Source of the DNA: a bacterium 0.1xD8-71
Lineage (GTDB): Bacteria > Bacillota > Clostridia > Lachnospirales > Lachnospiraceae
Direction of reading: 5' to 3'
Assembly (NCBI GenBank): GCA_003612405.1
Contig: RAYR01000001.1
Coordinates: forward strand, 244,257-308,256
Length of the DNA stretch: 64,000 nucleotides
The position numbers and the translations under genes were made by a program. Shown piece by piece: positions 41,734 to 51,509 of this stretch (position 1 is the stretch's first letter; each line of letters starts with the position of its first letter). Below the pieces are notes generated by a model, which made no database searches, was not told the origin of the DNA, and saw only the letters and a program-made list of their open reading frames with translations.

Positions 41734-43656
41734 TTAAATATCCAGTTCTGCATCCTGGGCATGACGATAGATAAATTCTTTTCTGGGCGGCACCTCTGTG
41801 CCCATCAACAGTTCGGTCACCTCGGAGGCCATGCGGGCATCCTCGATCTCTACCTGCTTTAACAATCTTGTATCGGGATCCAGCGTTGTCTCCCAGAGCT
41901 GCTCGGCATCCATCTCACCAAGACCTTTGTATCGTTGGAGCGTGAAGGGGCCTTTGTGGCGTTTCCGGTATTTTTCCAAAGCCTTATCGTCATAGAGATA
42001 CTCTTCTGTCCCTTTGGAAGGCATGGCCTTATACAGGGGCGGCATGGCAATGTACACATGCCCCTCATAAATCAGTTCCGGCATAAAACGATAGAATAAT
42101 GTCAAAAGCAGCGTGGAGATATGGGCACCGTCCACATCCGCATCGGCCATGATGATAATCTTGTCATAGCGCAGCTTACTGATATCAAAGTCATTGCCGT
42201 ATCCTTCCGAAAAACCGCAGCCAAAAGCATTGATCATGGTCTTGATCTCTGCATTGGCAAGCACTTTGTCAATACTGGCCTTCTCCACATTCAATATCTT
42301 ACCGCGTATGGGCAGGATAGCCTGATACATGCGGTTTCTGGCGGTTTTGGCACTGCCGCCGGCAGAGTCGCCCTCCACAATGAATATCTCACATTTTGCG
42401 GCATCCCTGGACTCGCAGTTGGCCAGTTTGCCGTTAGAATCAAAGGAAAATTTCTGTTTGGTCAGGAGGTTTGTTTTGGCTTTCTCCTCTGTTTTCCGGA
42501 TCTTTGCGGCTTTCTCTGCACAGCCGATGATGCTCTTTAAGGTTTCCAGATTGCGGTCAAAGAAGCGGATAATCTCGTCTCCGGTCACCTTACTGACCAC
42601 CTTGGCCGCATCCTGGTTGTCAAGTTTGGTCTTGGTCTGCCCCTCAAAACGGGGATCAGGGTGCTTGATGGAGATGACGGCTGTCATACCGTTTCTCACA
42701 TCGGCGCCTGTGAAGTTCACATCTTTTTCCTTCAGGATATTCAAGCCTCTGGCGTAGGTATTGATCACATTGGTGAACATGGTCTTAAAGCCGGTCAGAT
42801 GCGTACCGCCTTCGGCATTATAAATATTGTTACAGAACCCAAGTACATTCTCATGAAATTCATTCACATACTGAAAGGCACATTCCACGGTAATCCCTTC
42901 GGATTCCCCTTTAAAGTAGATTACATCATGAATACTTTCCTTGCTCTTATTCATATCTTTGATGAAGCCTACGATCCCTTCCGGCTCATGATATTCAATA
43001 TGCTCTGTTTCTTCCCCTCGCTTGTCCTCATAAATAATGGTCAGTTCCGGGTTCAGGTAAGCGGTCTCATGGAGCCGGCTCTTCACATCATCTTCCCGGA
43101 AACGGGTCTTATCAAAGATGGTATCATCCGGCAGGAAGTTAATGGTAGTACCGGACTCTTTGGTCTTTCCGACAACAGGAAGGAGCCCGTCTTTTAATTC
43201 CAGGGTGGGTATTCCGCGCTCATAGTGGTCTTCATAAATGGCACCGCCTGTCTTTACGGTCACGTGCAGATAAGTGGAAAGGGCATTGACCACAGAGGAA
43301 CCCACACCGTGCAATCCGCCGCTGGTCTTATAGGCATCGTTGTCGAACTTGCCGCCCGCATGTAAGGTGGTAAATACCAGCCGTTCCGCACTGATGCCTT
43401 TCTCATGCATCCCCACAGGGATACCTCTTCCATTGTCCGATACTGTGGCGGAACCGTCCGCCTCCAGGGTCACCCGGATGATCGAACAATATCCTGCCAG
43501 ATGCTCGTCCACCGCATTGTCCATGATCTCATAGATCAGATGATTGAGTCCTTTGGTGGACACACTCCCGATATACATACCGGGGCGTACCCGGACAGCC
43601 TCCAATCCTTCCAGGACGGTGATGCTGGAAGCATCATATGTATTTGCATTAGCCAT
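41734..43656 (-). CDS. parE: DNA topoisomerase IV subunit B (ParE)
   Basis: A 640-residue type IIA topoisomerase B subunit: N-terminal GHKL ATPase (YDASSITVLEGLEAVRVRPG, DNGRGIPVG, GGLHGVGSSVVNALS), transducer domain, and a C-terminal TOPRIM with EGDSAGGSAK and DADVDGAHI. It is the first gene of a parE-parC pair, 22 bases apart, far from dnaA/recF genes, favouring ParE over GyrB. It has its own promoter candidate. Confidence 0.8.
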   Translation of the reverse strand: MANANTYDASSITVLEGLEAVRVRPGMYIGSVSTKGLNHLIYEIMDNAVDEHLAGYCSIIRVTLEADGSATVSDNGRGIPVGMHEKGISAERLVFTTLHAGGKFDNDAYKTSGGLHGVGSSVVNALSTYLHVTVKTGGAIYEDHYERGIPTLELKDGLLPVVGKTKESGTTINFLPDDTIFDKTRFREDDVKSRLHETAYLNPELTIIYEDKRGEETEHIEYHEPEGIVGFIKDMNKSKESIHDVIYFKGESEGITVECAFQYVNEFHENVLGFCNNIYNAEGGTHLTGFKTMFTNVINTYARGLNILKEKDVNFTGADVRNGMTAVISIKHPDPRFEGQTKTKLDNQDAAKVVSKVTGDEIIRFFDRNLETLKSIIGCAEKAAKIRKTEEKAKTNLLTKQKFSFDSNGKLANCESRDAAKCEIFIVEGDSAGGSAKTARNRMYQAILPIRGKILNVEKASIDKVLANAEIKTMINAFGCGFSEGYGNDFDISKLRYDKIIIMADADVDGAHISTLLLTLFYRFMPELIYEGHVYIAMPPLYKAMPSKGTEEYLYDDKALEKYRKRHKGPFTLQRYKGLGEMDAEQLWETTLDPDTRLLKQVEIEDARMASEVTELLMGTEVPPRKEFIYRHAQDAELDI

Positions 43657-43705
43657 AGTTCCTCCATACAGCCGCTTAGCGGCATCCTGTCAATATCACC
43701 AGACA

Positions 43706-43735
43706 ATTTTATCATATATTTAGTACTTTTGCCAA
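43706..43735 (-). promoter_or_regulatory. promoter candidate for parE-parC
   Basis: TTGGCA (43730-43735), 18-bp spacer, TAAAAT (43706-43711) on the minus strand, ten of twelve consensus positions. A small GCCGCT/AGCGGC hairpin lies between it and the start codon. Confidence 0.6.
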
Positions 43736-43784
43736 GCACAAAATACAAGATGAAGTGGTTGTGAAAGAGAAAAGAATCCCGGAT

Positions 43785-44543
43785 TCACAAAGACGCGGCT
43801 TCTGTCGTCTCAACTGTTTCATACAGATATTCCCGGCCGCGTTTTCCGACCCATTTTACGATACCGATCTCTTTTAAAAGCGGCACCACACTGGCAGCCA
43901 GGTCCCGGTGAATTTTCGCTGCCCCGGCAAACTCCTTGATCGTGAAGGGTTCCGGCAGGTCATAGGGGACTACCTGCATGAAGTCTTCCACCCGCTCAAT
44001 AAGTATCTCATCAAAAAGCTCCAGGGGCATCCTGTCATAGCGGGAGGATCCCCTCTTGCGGTTTTTGCTCCATCCATTTAACAGCCGGTATTCATCCATG
44101 TCCACAAGCGGAAAGGCAAAGGACAGGTTTGGATCCTTCAAAAAAGGTTTGATGCGGTGTAATTCAGGAAAAGCATGATAGATGTTTCCGGTAACAGGTG
44201 ATTTGTGACGGAGCGAAAGCTCGCCTGTGGTCTCATCCATCCAGATGACCCACTTATTATGAGGAATGGGAAATACCACCGTGACCGGATAAAGAGGAAG
44301 AAACGCTTCCAGTTTCGGCCGCAGCCGGTTGAAATTGCCGTTTTGAATTTCAATAATGCGTTTTCCTGTATAAATATCTGCAATATAGCCTTCTATCGGT
44401 ACTTCATGATAATCCATGTCAGGTTCATAATAGAGCTTCATGACTGCATGGACAGTTTTTTCCTGGAGAGTACCGAAACCATGAGGGTCATGCTGTTTTA
44501 ACAATACTTTTAACTTTGCGTTCTCAAAAGCCGTTTTATCCAT
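43785..44543 (-). CDS. unknown protein, possible PD-(D/E)XK-like domain plus winged helix
   Basis: A 252-residue protein I do not recognise by name. The middle section has Glu51, Asp56 and the hydrophobic strand RIIEIQ (Glu65, Gln67), a pattern that resembles the E...D...ExQ/K core of PD-(D/E)XK nucleases. The C-terminal part (about 180-240: FTIKEFAGAAKIHRDLAASVVPLL) resembles a winged helix. The nuclease idea is inference and untested. ATG 44543 has no visible ribosome binding site and sits seven bases after a -10 element. Divergent to the GGDEF gene. Confidence 0.6.
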   Translation of the reverse strand: MDKTAFENAKLKVLLKQHDPHGFGTLQEKTVHAVMKLYYEPDMDYHEVPIEGYIADIYTGKRIIEIQNGNFNRLRPKLEAFLPLYPVTVVFPIPHNKWVIWMDETTGELSLRHKSPVTGNIYHAFPELHRIKPFLKDPNLSFAFPLVDMDEYRLLNGWSKNRKRGSSRYDRMPLELFDEILIERVEDFMQVVPYDLPEPFTIKEFAGAAKIHRDLAASVVPLLKEIGIVKWVGKRGREYLYETVETTEAASL

Positions 44544-44550
44544 ATGATAC

Positions 44551-44579
44551 AGTATACCAGATATAGTATAATCGAACAA
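44551..44579 (-). promoter_or_regulatory. extended -10 promoter directly before the start codon
   Basis: TGGTATACT (extended -10, with TATACT at 44551-44556) and a weak -35 TTGTTC (44574-44579), 17-bp spacer, on the minus strand. Transcription would start at or next to the A of ATG 44543. Confidence 0.6.
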
Positions 44580-44606
44580 GTGTTTTCGCAAAATAACAGG
44601 ATATGA

Positions 44607-44635
44607 TTTACACAAAAGCTTTTCTATAGTATAAT
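44607..44635 (+). promoter_or_regulatory. promoter of the GGDEF gene
   Basis: TTTACA (44607-44612), 17-bp spacer, TATAAT (44630-44635), eleven of twelve consensus positions, 45 bases before ATG 44680. Confidence 0.85.
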
Positions 44636-44679
44636 AAGCTATATTATATCATCATGAGTATAGAATAAAGGAATTCATC

Positions 44680-45786
44680 ATGAACCAATATATCAAACAT
44701 ATGAAACGCTTTTTTGTGGATGCAAAGAACATATTGACCGGTAATATGCAGATCACGAACAGATTGAAGTTTACCGCCATCATTTTTTCTGTTGCAGTGG
44801 TTCATTTCTTTCTAACTATAATTTTCGGCTGCCTGCACGTACTCCCTTTGTTTATCTTTAATATTTGCAGTGTGGCTGTTTATCTTTCCAGTTTCCTGCT
44901 GATCCGCAGGGATAGATTCCTGCCGGTATATTACATAACCTATCTGGAAATCGCAGCCCATTCCTTCGTGGCGACCATATGTCTTGGCTGGCAGTATGGA
45001 TTTGCACAGTATATCATCGCCATCATTCCGGTTGGTTACTATATCTGTTATACCATGAATATTAAACGTCATAAAATGATGATTGCCACTATCTCTGCAT
45101 TTGCGGCGGTACTCTCCTTTTTATCATGCAAGATGCTCTCCTATATCTGGCAGCCATTGTATGTGTTAGACAGTCAGTTCTGGGAGATTGCACTCTATAT
45201 TTTCAATGCCATCTGCTCATTTTTATTTTTGATTGTGTTTTCTCTGGTGTTTGTCTTTGAGATTAAAATCGCAAGCAACCAGTTGAAACATCAGAACGCC
45301 GTTTTAGAACAGCTGGCAAGCACAGATCCGCTGACTGGACTTTATAACCGCAGAAGTATGGATATCTTTCTTTCACAGGCGATGGAGTCCTCTTCCAGTT
45401 TTACACTGATTATGTGTGATATTGACGATTTTAAGAAGATCAATGATACCTATGGACATGACTTCGGGGATGTGGTCTTGCAGGGAATTGCCAGGATTGT
45501 GACATCACAGGTCAGGGAACAGGGCTATGTATGCCGTTGGGGAGGAGAAGAAATTCTGATTCTGATTAATAATGCTTCCCTGGAATCTGTCTATCGCCTC
45601 TCGGAGGATATCCGGCGCAATGTGGCCAGTCAGGTATTTCAACTAGCTTCTGAGCGGGTATACTGCAGTCTGACGCTTGGCATTGCTGCCCATGATAAAA
45701 AAGATACCGTGGAAGAGACCATAACCAAGGCGGATTATAATCTCTACCGCGGTAAAAGGAGCGGTAAGAATATTGTTATCTTATAG
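44680..45786 (+). CDS. membrane diguanylate cyclase (GGDEF domain)
   Basis: A 368-residue protein with about five to six membrane helices (about 32-195) and a C-terminal GGDEF domain (about 208-368: ASTDPLTGLYNRRSMD, CDIDDFKKINDTYGHDFGD). The active loop reads RWGGEEI (GGEE at 288-291, Ile for the usual Phe). No RxxD inhibitory site is visible upstream of it. It would make c-di-GMP from two GTP in response to an unknown signal. It reads away from the unknown gene 43785-44543 and overlaps the convergent hypothetical gene by six bases. Confidence 0.88.
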   Translation: MNQYIKHMKRFFVDAKNILTGNMQITNRLKFTAIIFSVAVVHFFLTIIFGCLHVLPLFIFNICSVAVYLSSFLLIRRDRFLPVYYITYLEIAAHSFVATICLGWQYGFAQYIIAIIPVGYYICYTMNIKRHKMMIATISAFAAVLSFLSCKMLSYIWQPLYVLDSQFWEIALYIFNAICSFLFLIVFSLVFVFEIKIASNQLKHQNAVLEQLASTDPLTGLYNRRSMDIFLSQAMESSSSFTLIMCDIDDFKKINDTYGHDFGDVVLQGIARIVTSQVREQGYVCRWGGEEILILINNASLESVYRLSEDIRRNVASQVFQLASERVYCSLTLGIAAHDKKDTVEETITKADYNLYRGKRSGKNIVIL

Positions 45787-46518
45787 ACTCTTTGTGCGCC
45801 GGTCTCCGTGCAGGATTCTTTCGCTGTCGGAAGGATTGACAGGCGTCAGCCTCCCGCTCTTATCATAATAAGTAAGCAGCGTAGAATTTTTGGCAATGGA
45901 ACGTTTGCCATTATCGGTCAGCAGACTGAGAACCTGCTCCAGATTTCCGGAGTGCAGATACTTTTGGATTTCGGCATCCCGGTTATCTGTCTTGACCGTA
46001 TTGGTCATTTCATCTCCCCCAGATACAGGAGGTTCTGTCTGTATCTCTTCGCGGGGTGGCCTTTTCTTTAACGCATAATATTCTTCTGTGTAGCGCTCGG
46101 CTTCCTCCGGCGTAACATCTACAGATTCGACTGTCGGCGGAGGATCATTCCAGATTTCATCCCATAGAACTTTTGCATACTGTACGATTTTCCGGAAGGT
46201 TTCCCGGACAGATTCCCAAAGTTCACCCATGGAAGAGGCGTCATTTGCTGAAGCATTGTTTCCAATGCCTTCTTTGGACGCCTGTTTGGTGCCGGCACCG
46301 GATAACTCCAGTTTTACGCCGCTTTTCTCCCGCAGACTGGCTCCCGGCGTCTTCTCATGAAGTTTTTTGTCTTCACCCTTTTCTTCTTTGGGGGAAGAAA
46401 GTGCTTCTTCCTTCTGGTGGTCGAGACTGAACTTCTCACCGTCGCCTGACACCTGCGTGGGCTTCTGACGGCTGTAATCATAACTGGGATGATCATTATC
46501 GCCTACTCTGTATATCAT
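45781..46518 (-). CDS. hypothetical protein downstream of leuD
   Basis: A 245-residue protein I do not recognise. The N-terminal half (1-95) is low-complexity, Lys/Glu/Ser-rich and probably disordered. A helical central piece (MGELWESVRETFRKIVQYAKVLWDEIW) and a compact C-terminal segment follow (AEIQKYLHSGNLEQVLSLLTDNGKRSIAKNS). No signal peptide or membrane helix. It starts 13 bases after leuD and may be its co-transcribed neighbour. Confidence 0.65.
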   Translation of the reverse strand: MIYRVGDNDHPSYDYSRQKPTQVSGDGEKFSLDHQKEEALSSPKEEKGEDKKLHEKTPGASLREKSGVKLELSGAGTKQASKEGIGNNASANDASSMGELWESVRETFRKIVQYAKVLWDEIWNDPPPTVESVDVTPEEAERYTEEYYALKKRPPREEIQTEPPVSGGDEMTNTVKTDNRDAEIQKYLHSGNLEQVLSLLTDNGKRSIAKNSTLLTYYDKSGRLTPVNPSDSERILHGDRRTKSL

Positions 46519-46531
46519 ATACTATTCCCTG

Positions 46532-47020
46532 TCATTTCTGGTTGATATAATTGATGAGACCTTCTGCCGCAATGATCTTCTGCATGAATTCCGGAAACGC
46601 CTGGCCCTGGTAGGTGGTGTTCTTCGTCAGATCTGTGATCACGCCCGTATCAAAGTTGACTTCCACTTCGTCCCCGGCTTCGATGGCCTTCGCCGCTTCC
46701 GGACATTCCACAATGGGAAGACCGATGTTAATGGCGTTGCGGTAAAAAATCCTGGCAAATGTTTCTGCGATCACACAGCTTACGCCTGCCGCCTTGATGG
46801 CAATGGGTGCATGTTCCCTGGAGGAACCGCAGCCAAAATTCTTGGTTGCCACGATAATATCCCCGGGCTTTACTCTGGTAATAAACTCTTTGTCTATATC
46901 TTCCATACAATGGGCGGCAAGTTCTGCCGGATCGGAAGAATTAAGATAACGTGCCGGAATAATCACATCGGTATCCACATTATCGCCATATTTATAAACA
47001 AGTCCTTTTGCTGCTTTCAT
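46532..47020 (-). CDS. leuD: 3-isopropylmalate dehydratase small subunit LeuD
   Basis: A 162-residue swivel-domain subunit: [26 protein letters not shown], and [19 protein letters not shown] around 60-80. With LeuC it isomerises 2-isopropylmalate in leucine synthesis. I use ATG 47020 over GTG 47023. It is 37 bases downstream of leuC. Confidence 0.95.
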   Translation of the reverse strand: MKAAKGLVYKYGDNVDTDVIIPARYLNSSDPAELAAHCMEDIDKEFITRVKPGDIIVATKNFGCGSSREHAPIAIKAAGVSCVIAETFARIFYRNAINIGLPIVECPEAAKAIEAGDEVEVNFDTGVITDLTKNTTYQGQAFPEFMQKIIAAEGLINYINQK

Positions 47021-47057
47021 CACTGTATTCCTTTCTTGCTTTCTGGTTTATCGTTTT

Positions 47058-48323
47058 CTAATCTAACTGGCAGGGACAGGAAATCTTACCCGTCACGGCA
47101 CTGGCAGCTGCCACCGCAGGGCTTGCCAGATAAATCTCGGAATCCACATGTCCCATACGCCCTACAAAGTTACGGTTGGTGGTGGATACACAGCGCTCTC
47201 CCTGGGCCAGGATACCCATATAACCACCCAGGCAGGGGCCGCAGGTGGGAGTGCTGACAATGGCACCGGCCTCCACAAATATCTTTAAGAGCCCTTCTTC
47301 CATGGCCTGTAAGTAAATGGCCTGTGTGGCCGGAATCACAATACAGCGCATCCCTTTCGCCACATGTCTGCCGGTTAAGACCCTGGCGGCAATCCGCAGG
47401 TCATCCAGACGGCCGTTGGTACAGGAACCGATCACCACCTGGTCGATCGGGATATCTTCTGTAATCTCATCAATGGTTCTGGTATTCTCCGGCAGATGGG
47501 GAAAGGCCACCGTGGGTCTTAGGGTACCAAGGTCGATGGTATATTCCTCATCGTAGACAGCATCTTCATCCGCCTCATATATCTTATATGCTCTTGTGCT
47601 GTGTTCTTTCATATAGGCAATGGCAAGTTCATCCACCGGGAAGATACCGTTCTTGCCGCCCGCCTCAATCGCCATGTTGGCGATGGTGAATCTGTCATCC
47701 ATGGTCAGATTGGCAATACCGGGACCCGTAAATTCCATGGACTTATATAAGGCGCCGTCCACACCGATCATACCGATGATATGTAAGATTACATCTTTGC
47801 CGCTGACCCATTTGTCCGGCTTGCCCGTCAGGTTGAATCGGATTGCGGAAGGCACTTTGAACCAGGCTTTGCCTGTGGCCATACCGGCAGCCATGTCGGT
47901 ACTGCCGACCCCTGTGGAAAAGGCACCCAGGGCGCCGTAGGTACAGGTATGGGAATCCGCACCGATGATGACATCTCCTGCCACGGTCAGTCCTTTTTCC
48001 GGCAAGAGTGCATGTTCGATACCCATCTGACCCACCTCAAAGTAATTGGTAATCTCATTCTTAAGGGCAAATTCCCGCACACATTTGCAGTGTTCTGCGG
48101 ATTTGATATCTTTATTCGGGACAAAGTGATCCGGCACCAGGGCGATCTTGTCCTTATCAAACACGCCATCCGTATTCATTTTTTCCATTTCCTTGATGGC
48201 AACAGGACTGGTGATATCATTGCCAAGTACCAGATCCAGATCGGCCTCGATCAGTTGCCCGGCCTCCACCTTATCCAAACCGGCATGTGCAGCCAGAATT
48301 TTCTGTGTCATAGTCATTCCCAT
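47058..48323 (-). CDS. leuC: 3-isopropylmalate dehydratase large subunit LeuC
   Basis: A 421-residue aconitase-type subunit with [4Fe-4S] ligand motifs [11 protein letters not shown] and [12 protein letters not shown], and early [21 protein letters not shown]. It catalyses, with LeuD, the isomerisation step of leucine synthesis. The start has an AGGAGG ribosome binding site. A TATAAT lies upstream in the gap, but I cannot find a matching -35. No leu T-box is visible. Confidence 0.95.
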   Translation of the reverse strand: MGMTMTQKILAAHAGLDKVEAGQLIEADLDLVLGNDITSPVAIKEMEKMNTDGVFDKDKIALVPDHFVPNKDIKSAEHCKCVREFALKNEITNYFEVGQMGIEHALLPEKGLTVAGDVIIGADSHTCTYGALGAFSTGVGSTDMAAGMATGKAWFKVPSAIRFNLTGKPDKWVSGKDVILHIIGMIGVDGALYKSMEFTGPGIANLTMDDRFTIANMAIEAGGKNGIFPVDELAIAYMKEHSTRAYKIYEADEDAVYDEEYTIDLGTLRPTVAFPHLPENTRTIDEITEDIPIDQVVIGSCTNGRLDDLRIAARVLTGRHVAKGMRCIVIPATQAIYLQAMEEGLLKIFVEAGAIVSTPTCGPCLGGYMGILAQGERCVSTTNRNFVGRMGHVDSEIYLASPAVAAASAVTGKISCPCQLD

Positions 48324-48430
48324 ATCTGTTCCTCCTTATATCTGATAAACCTGGTCTATTATAATACTATCATCATGCCGTCTGCGGCATCTCAAATGTC
48401 TATCTCACGTTATTTTAGCATACAACAAAG

Positions 48431-48459
48431 AAAAAGGGAAGGGGCCTATAGCCCCTTCC
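48431..48459 (-). terminator. rho-independent terminator overlapping the kinase stop codon
   Basis: A perfect 9-bp GC-rich stem (48437-48445 with 48451-48459) followed by five T residues on the minus strand. The kinase stop codon (48446-48448) lies in the loop. Confidence 0.9.
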
Positions 48460-50782
48460 ACACAATCGTCACTTTAAACAAGTCTCCGTCAATCTCCACT
48501 TTCATCTGGCCTTTCTGTAATTCCACAAAACTGCGGGCAATGGCCAGCCCTAAGCCGCTTCCTTCGGTATTGCGGGAACTGTCCCCCCTGACGAAACGTT
48601 CTGTCAGACTTTCCGGCGCAATATTAAGCTCCGCTCTGGACATGTTTTTCAACTCAATCATCACCTGATCATCCTCACGCTCCATACGCACATATACCCG
48701 GGTAGCAGGCATGGCGTATTTGATGATATTGGTGTATAGATTTTCAAAAATACGGTAGGTCTTCTCACTGTCCAGCATCAGGAACTGTTTTTCCTCTGGC
48801 ATCTGGAAGCGGAAGATCAAGTCCGCTTCTTCCACCTTATCTTCATATTCCAGATAGACCTGGCGCATCAGATTGCCGATGTCCACTTTATCAAACTGTA
48901 AGGATATATTGCCGCTGTTTGCCTTGCTCACCTCAAAGAGGTCTTCTATCAGAATCTTCAACCGTCTGGCCTTTCGCTCTAGGACATCCAGATATTCCTT
49001 TTGCTGTTCTTTGGTGACACCCTCTTCCTGCAACAGTTCAATGTAAGTGGTGATGGCGGTGAGCGGTGTTTTCAGATCATGGGAGACATTGGTGATCAGC
49101 TCTGTGCGCATCCGCTGACTCTTGACCTCCTCTTCCACCGCCTTGGAGAATCCCTGCTGAATCTCTGCCAGATTGCTCTTATAGGACTCGAAAACGCCCC
49201 AGTCGCCTGTAAATTCTGTCTGTAAATTTCCATCCGCCATAGACTGTGCAGCCACAAGCAGATGTTTATACTGGACCTGAATACGCTTGATATATTTCTT
49301 TAACGCCAGATAGAGAACTGCCGAATATAACAGCAACAAGGGCAGACTGGCAAACCACAGGGTACTTAAAAGTGCAAGAAGCAAAAAATTGACCACCACA
49401 ATCTTTAACAGAGTTTTATTGGTGTTTTGTCCCAAGTCCACATGAAGAATCTCTTCTTTGAAAGAGCTTATCTGACGCTGTCCATATCCGTGCACTTTCC
49501 GGCAGACCCGGTAACAGATGCTTCTTTCTTTGATATAATTCTTAATGCCAAGCGTATGCACCTGTCCCAAAGCTGTCACGAAAAGATACCAGAATCCAAA
49601 CATCAGGAACAGACACACCATATTGATTCCCACGGCGATTCCCTTTGCTGCCTCCATAGACAGCTCGGGAAAAGCGGTGTATATCGCGGTAAGCATATAC
49701 GAACCTGCATAATCGCTGTCCCCTGTCATGCTGTATATGACCAATTTTGTTGCGGCTTCGCCCATAAAGGCAAACATAACGAACAGAAGAAAAAGCAGGA
49801 TTTCCAGATGCAGCTGGAAAATCCACAGCTCATGAAGATGATATTTCTTCCATAAAGGCATGAGCAGAGCCAGTATGCCAAGAACGATCAGGAATATACA
49901 AAAAACGTTTGCCACGCCGATCATATGGTAAGCGTGATAGGGAGCTATCATTTGATGATAATAATTTTCATCTATAAAAAAGTTCATCTGCTCCTGGGTC
50001 AGCGCATAACAGATCGTACAGTTTCTCGGGGTATTCTGAATACCGATTCGGACGCTCATTGTGTTATTGTTATGATAATAATATATAGTATCATTTGACA
50101 TAAGAGCTCCGGCATAGCCGTCATTGAAACCGGAATCATAAAGGCTTCTTTCCAGCATACTGCTTTTCATGACACGCTGTACATTCTTTAAAATACGGTC
50201 GGAGTCACTTCCTTTGACCCACACATGTTCTAGGAATCCGGCATCATCATAGCGCAGTTTAATATAATAGGGATAGGTGGAAAGAAGCTCTTCCGATGCT
50301 TCCTTGCTGCCCAGCTGTCCGATGTCATGTTCTGTGTTGGTGATCATCGTATTTCCGGCAGCATCCACAATCTGATAATCCAGGTTGTGATCCAGATTTT
50401 CCCAGAAATCATCTTCCCAGCCTTTTAACATCTGGTAAAGCTTACGCCCTGCATATTCAGCGGCACTCTCCCCGTCAAAACTAATATACTCGGAAGCATC
50501 ATAGGATGGCTGTTCTTCTGATATCATCAGATAAACATCCTGATACTTAAGAGGTGTTCCTGTAATCTGTTCCTGAAGATCTTTATAGAGGATGGTATTT
50601 CCTTTATAGAGGTCACACAGGAAGTCTTCATTCACCATTACATCTTCGTTGAATTCTGCGATATAAAAGTCCGCATTGCTCCGGAATCGTGGATACAGAC
50701 TTATAAATCCCACCGATGCCAGTAATACCAGGAGGATAGCCGTTATCATACCCGTTTTACTGTCTTTCAATTTTATATCCAA
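48446..50782 (-). CDS. multi-pass sensor histidine kinase
   Basis: A 778-residue kinase: one N-terminal helix (about 11-31), an outer domain of some 260 residues, several more membrane helices (about 290-500), then HAMP-like, HisKA with His568 (NVSHDLKTPLTAI), and HATPase with NLYTNIIKYA and GSGLGLA. The large outer domain suggests an extracellular signal. Its start overlaps the response regulator end by 26 bases, making a two-component pair. A terminator ends the transcript. Confidence 0.9.
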   Translation of the reverse strand: MDIKLKDSKTGMITAILLVLLASVGFISLYPRFRSNADFYIAEFNEDVMVNEDFLCDLYKGNTILYKDLQEQITGTPLKYQDVYLMISEEQPSYDASEYISFDGESAAEYAGRKLYQMLKGWEDDFWENLDHNLDYQIVDAAGNTMITNTEHDIGQLGSKEASEELLSTYPYYIKLRYDDAGFLEHVWVKGSDSDRILKNVQRVMKSSMLERSLYDSGFNDGYAGALMSNDTIYYYHNNNTMSVRIGIQNTPRNCTICYALTQEQMNFFIDENYYHQMIAPYHAYHMIGVANVFCIFLIVLGILALLMPLWKKYHLHELWIFQLHLEILLFLLFVMFAFMGEAATKLVIYSMTGDSDYAGSYMLTAIYTAFPELSMEAAKGIAVGINMVCLFLMFGFWYLFVTALGQVHTLGIKNYIKERSICYRVCRKVHGYGQRQISSFKEEILHVDLGQNTNKTLLKIVVVNFLLLALLSTLWFASLPLLLLYSAVLYLALKKYIKRIQVQYKHLLVAAQSMADGNLQTEFTGDWGVFESYKSNLAEIQQGFSKAVEEEVKSQRMRTELITNVSHDLKTPLTAITTYIELLQEEGVTKEQQKEYLDVLERKARRLKILIEDLFEVSKANSGNISLQFDKVDIGNLMRQVYLEYEDKVEEADLIFRFQMPEEKQFLMLDSEKTYRIFENLYTNIIKYAMPATRVYVRMEREDDQVMIELKNMSRAELNIAPESLTERFVRGDSSRNTEGSGLGLAIARSFVELQKGQMKVEIDGDLFKVTIVWKGL

Positions 50783-51464
50783 TACCCCACACCACCTTTA
50801 AATATTTTGGCTCCCGGGGATTTAATTCTATCTTCTCCCGGATTTTTCTGACATGTACCATGATCGTGTCTGTGTTGATGGCCTGCTCATTCCAGACCCG
50901 TTCATAAATCTCTTCTGCCGAAAACACCCTGCCGGGATTTTTCATCAGCAGTAGTAATATTTTAAACTCTATAGGCGTCATCTTAACGGGTTTACCGTCC
51001 ACAAAGACTTCCACCGTCTCCTCATGCAGTTCCAGACCGCCGATAATATACACTTTATCATTCTGCTTTTCTTTGCCCATCATCTCTAAGAAGCGGCCGT
51101 ACCGGCGCAGATGGGAATTGACCCTGGCAAGAAGCTCCATGGTCGTAAAGGGCTTGGTCACATAATCGTCAGCCCCCATATTAAGCCCCATGATCTTGTC
51201 TACTTCTTCGGACTTGGCAGAGAGCATGATCACCGGAAATTCATAGCCCAGTTCCCGCACCCGCATCATCATGTTGATGCCGTCCATCCGCGGCATCATT
51301 ACATCCACGATAGCCAGATGAATCTCTTCTTTCTTTATCTGCTCCAGTCCTTCAATGCCATCGGCTGCCTGAAAGACAATATAGCCTTGATTTCTCAGAT
51401 ATATTTCAATGCCTTCCCGGATTTCTTTGTCATCCTCGACAATCAGGATATGATATGTGTCCAT
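50757..51464 (-). CDS. OmpR/PhoB-family response regulator
   Basis: A 235-residue regulator: receiver with Asp54 (LAIVDVMMP), YVTKPF, and a C-terminal winged helix (EFKILLLLMKNPGRVFSAEEIYERVW, TIMVHVRKIREKI). It is translated just before the kinase, with a 26-base overlap. DedA and GT4 genes lie upstream in the same direction, so the system may control envelope genes. Confidence 0.93.
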   Translation of the reverse strand: MDTYHILIVEDDKEIREGIEIYLRNQGYIVFQAADGIEGLEQIKKEEIHLAIVDVMMPRMDGINMMMRVRELGYEFPVIMLSAKSEEVDKIMGLNMGADDYVTKPFTTMELLARVNSHLRRYGRFLEMMGKEKQNDKVYIIGGLELHEETVEVFVDGKPVKMTPIEFKILLLLMKNPGRVFSAEEIYERVWNEQAINTDTIMVHVRKIREKIELNPREPKYLKVVWGIGYKIERQ

Positions 51465-51509
51465 TTAGGAACCCCCTCTTATGCAGTATATATAGTAGTA
51501 TAACATACC

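Noticed and set aside
39471..43656. Calling the topoisomerase pair gyrA/gyrB
   Set aside because: No clear GyrA box, short C-terminal domain and no dnaA/recF neighbours favour ParC/ParE, although gyrase is not excluded.
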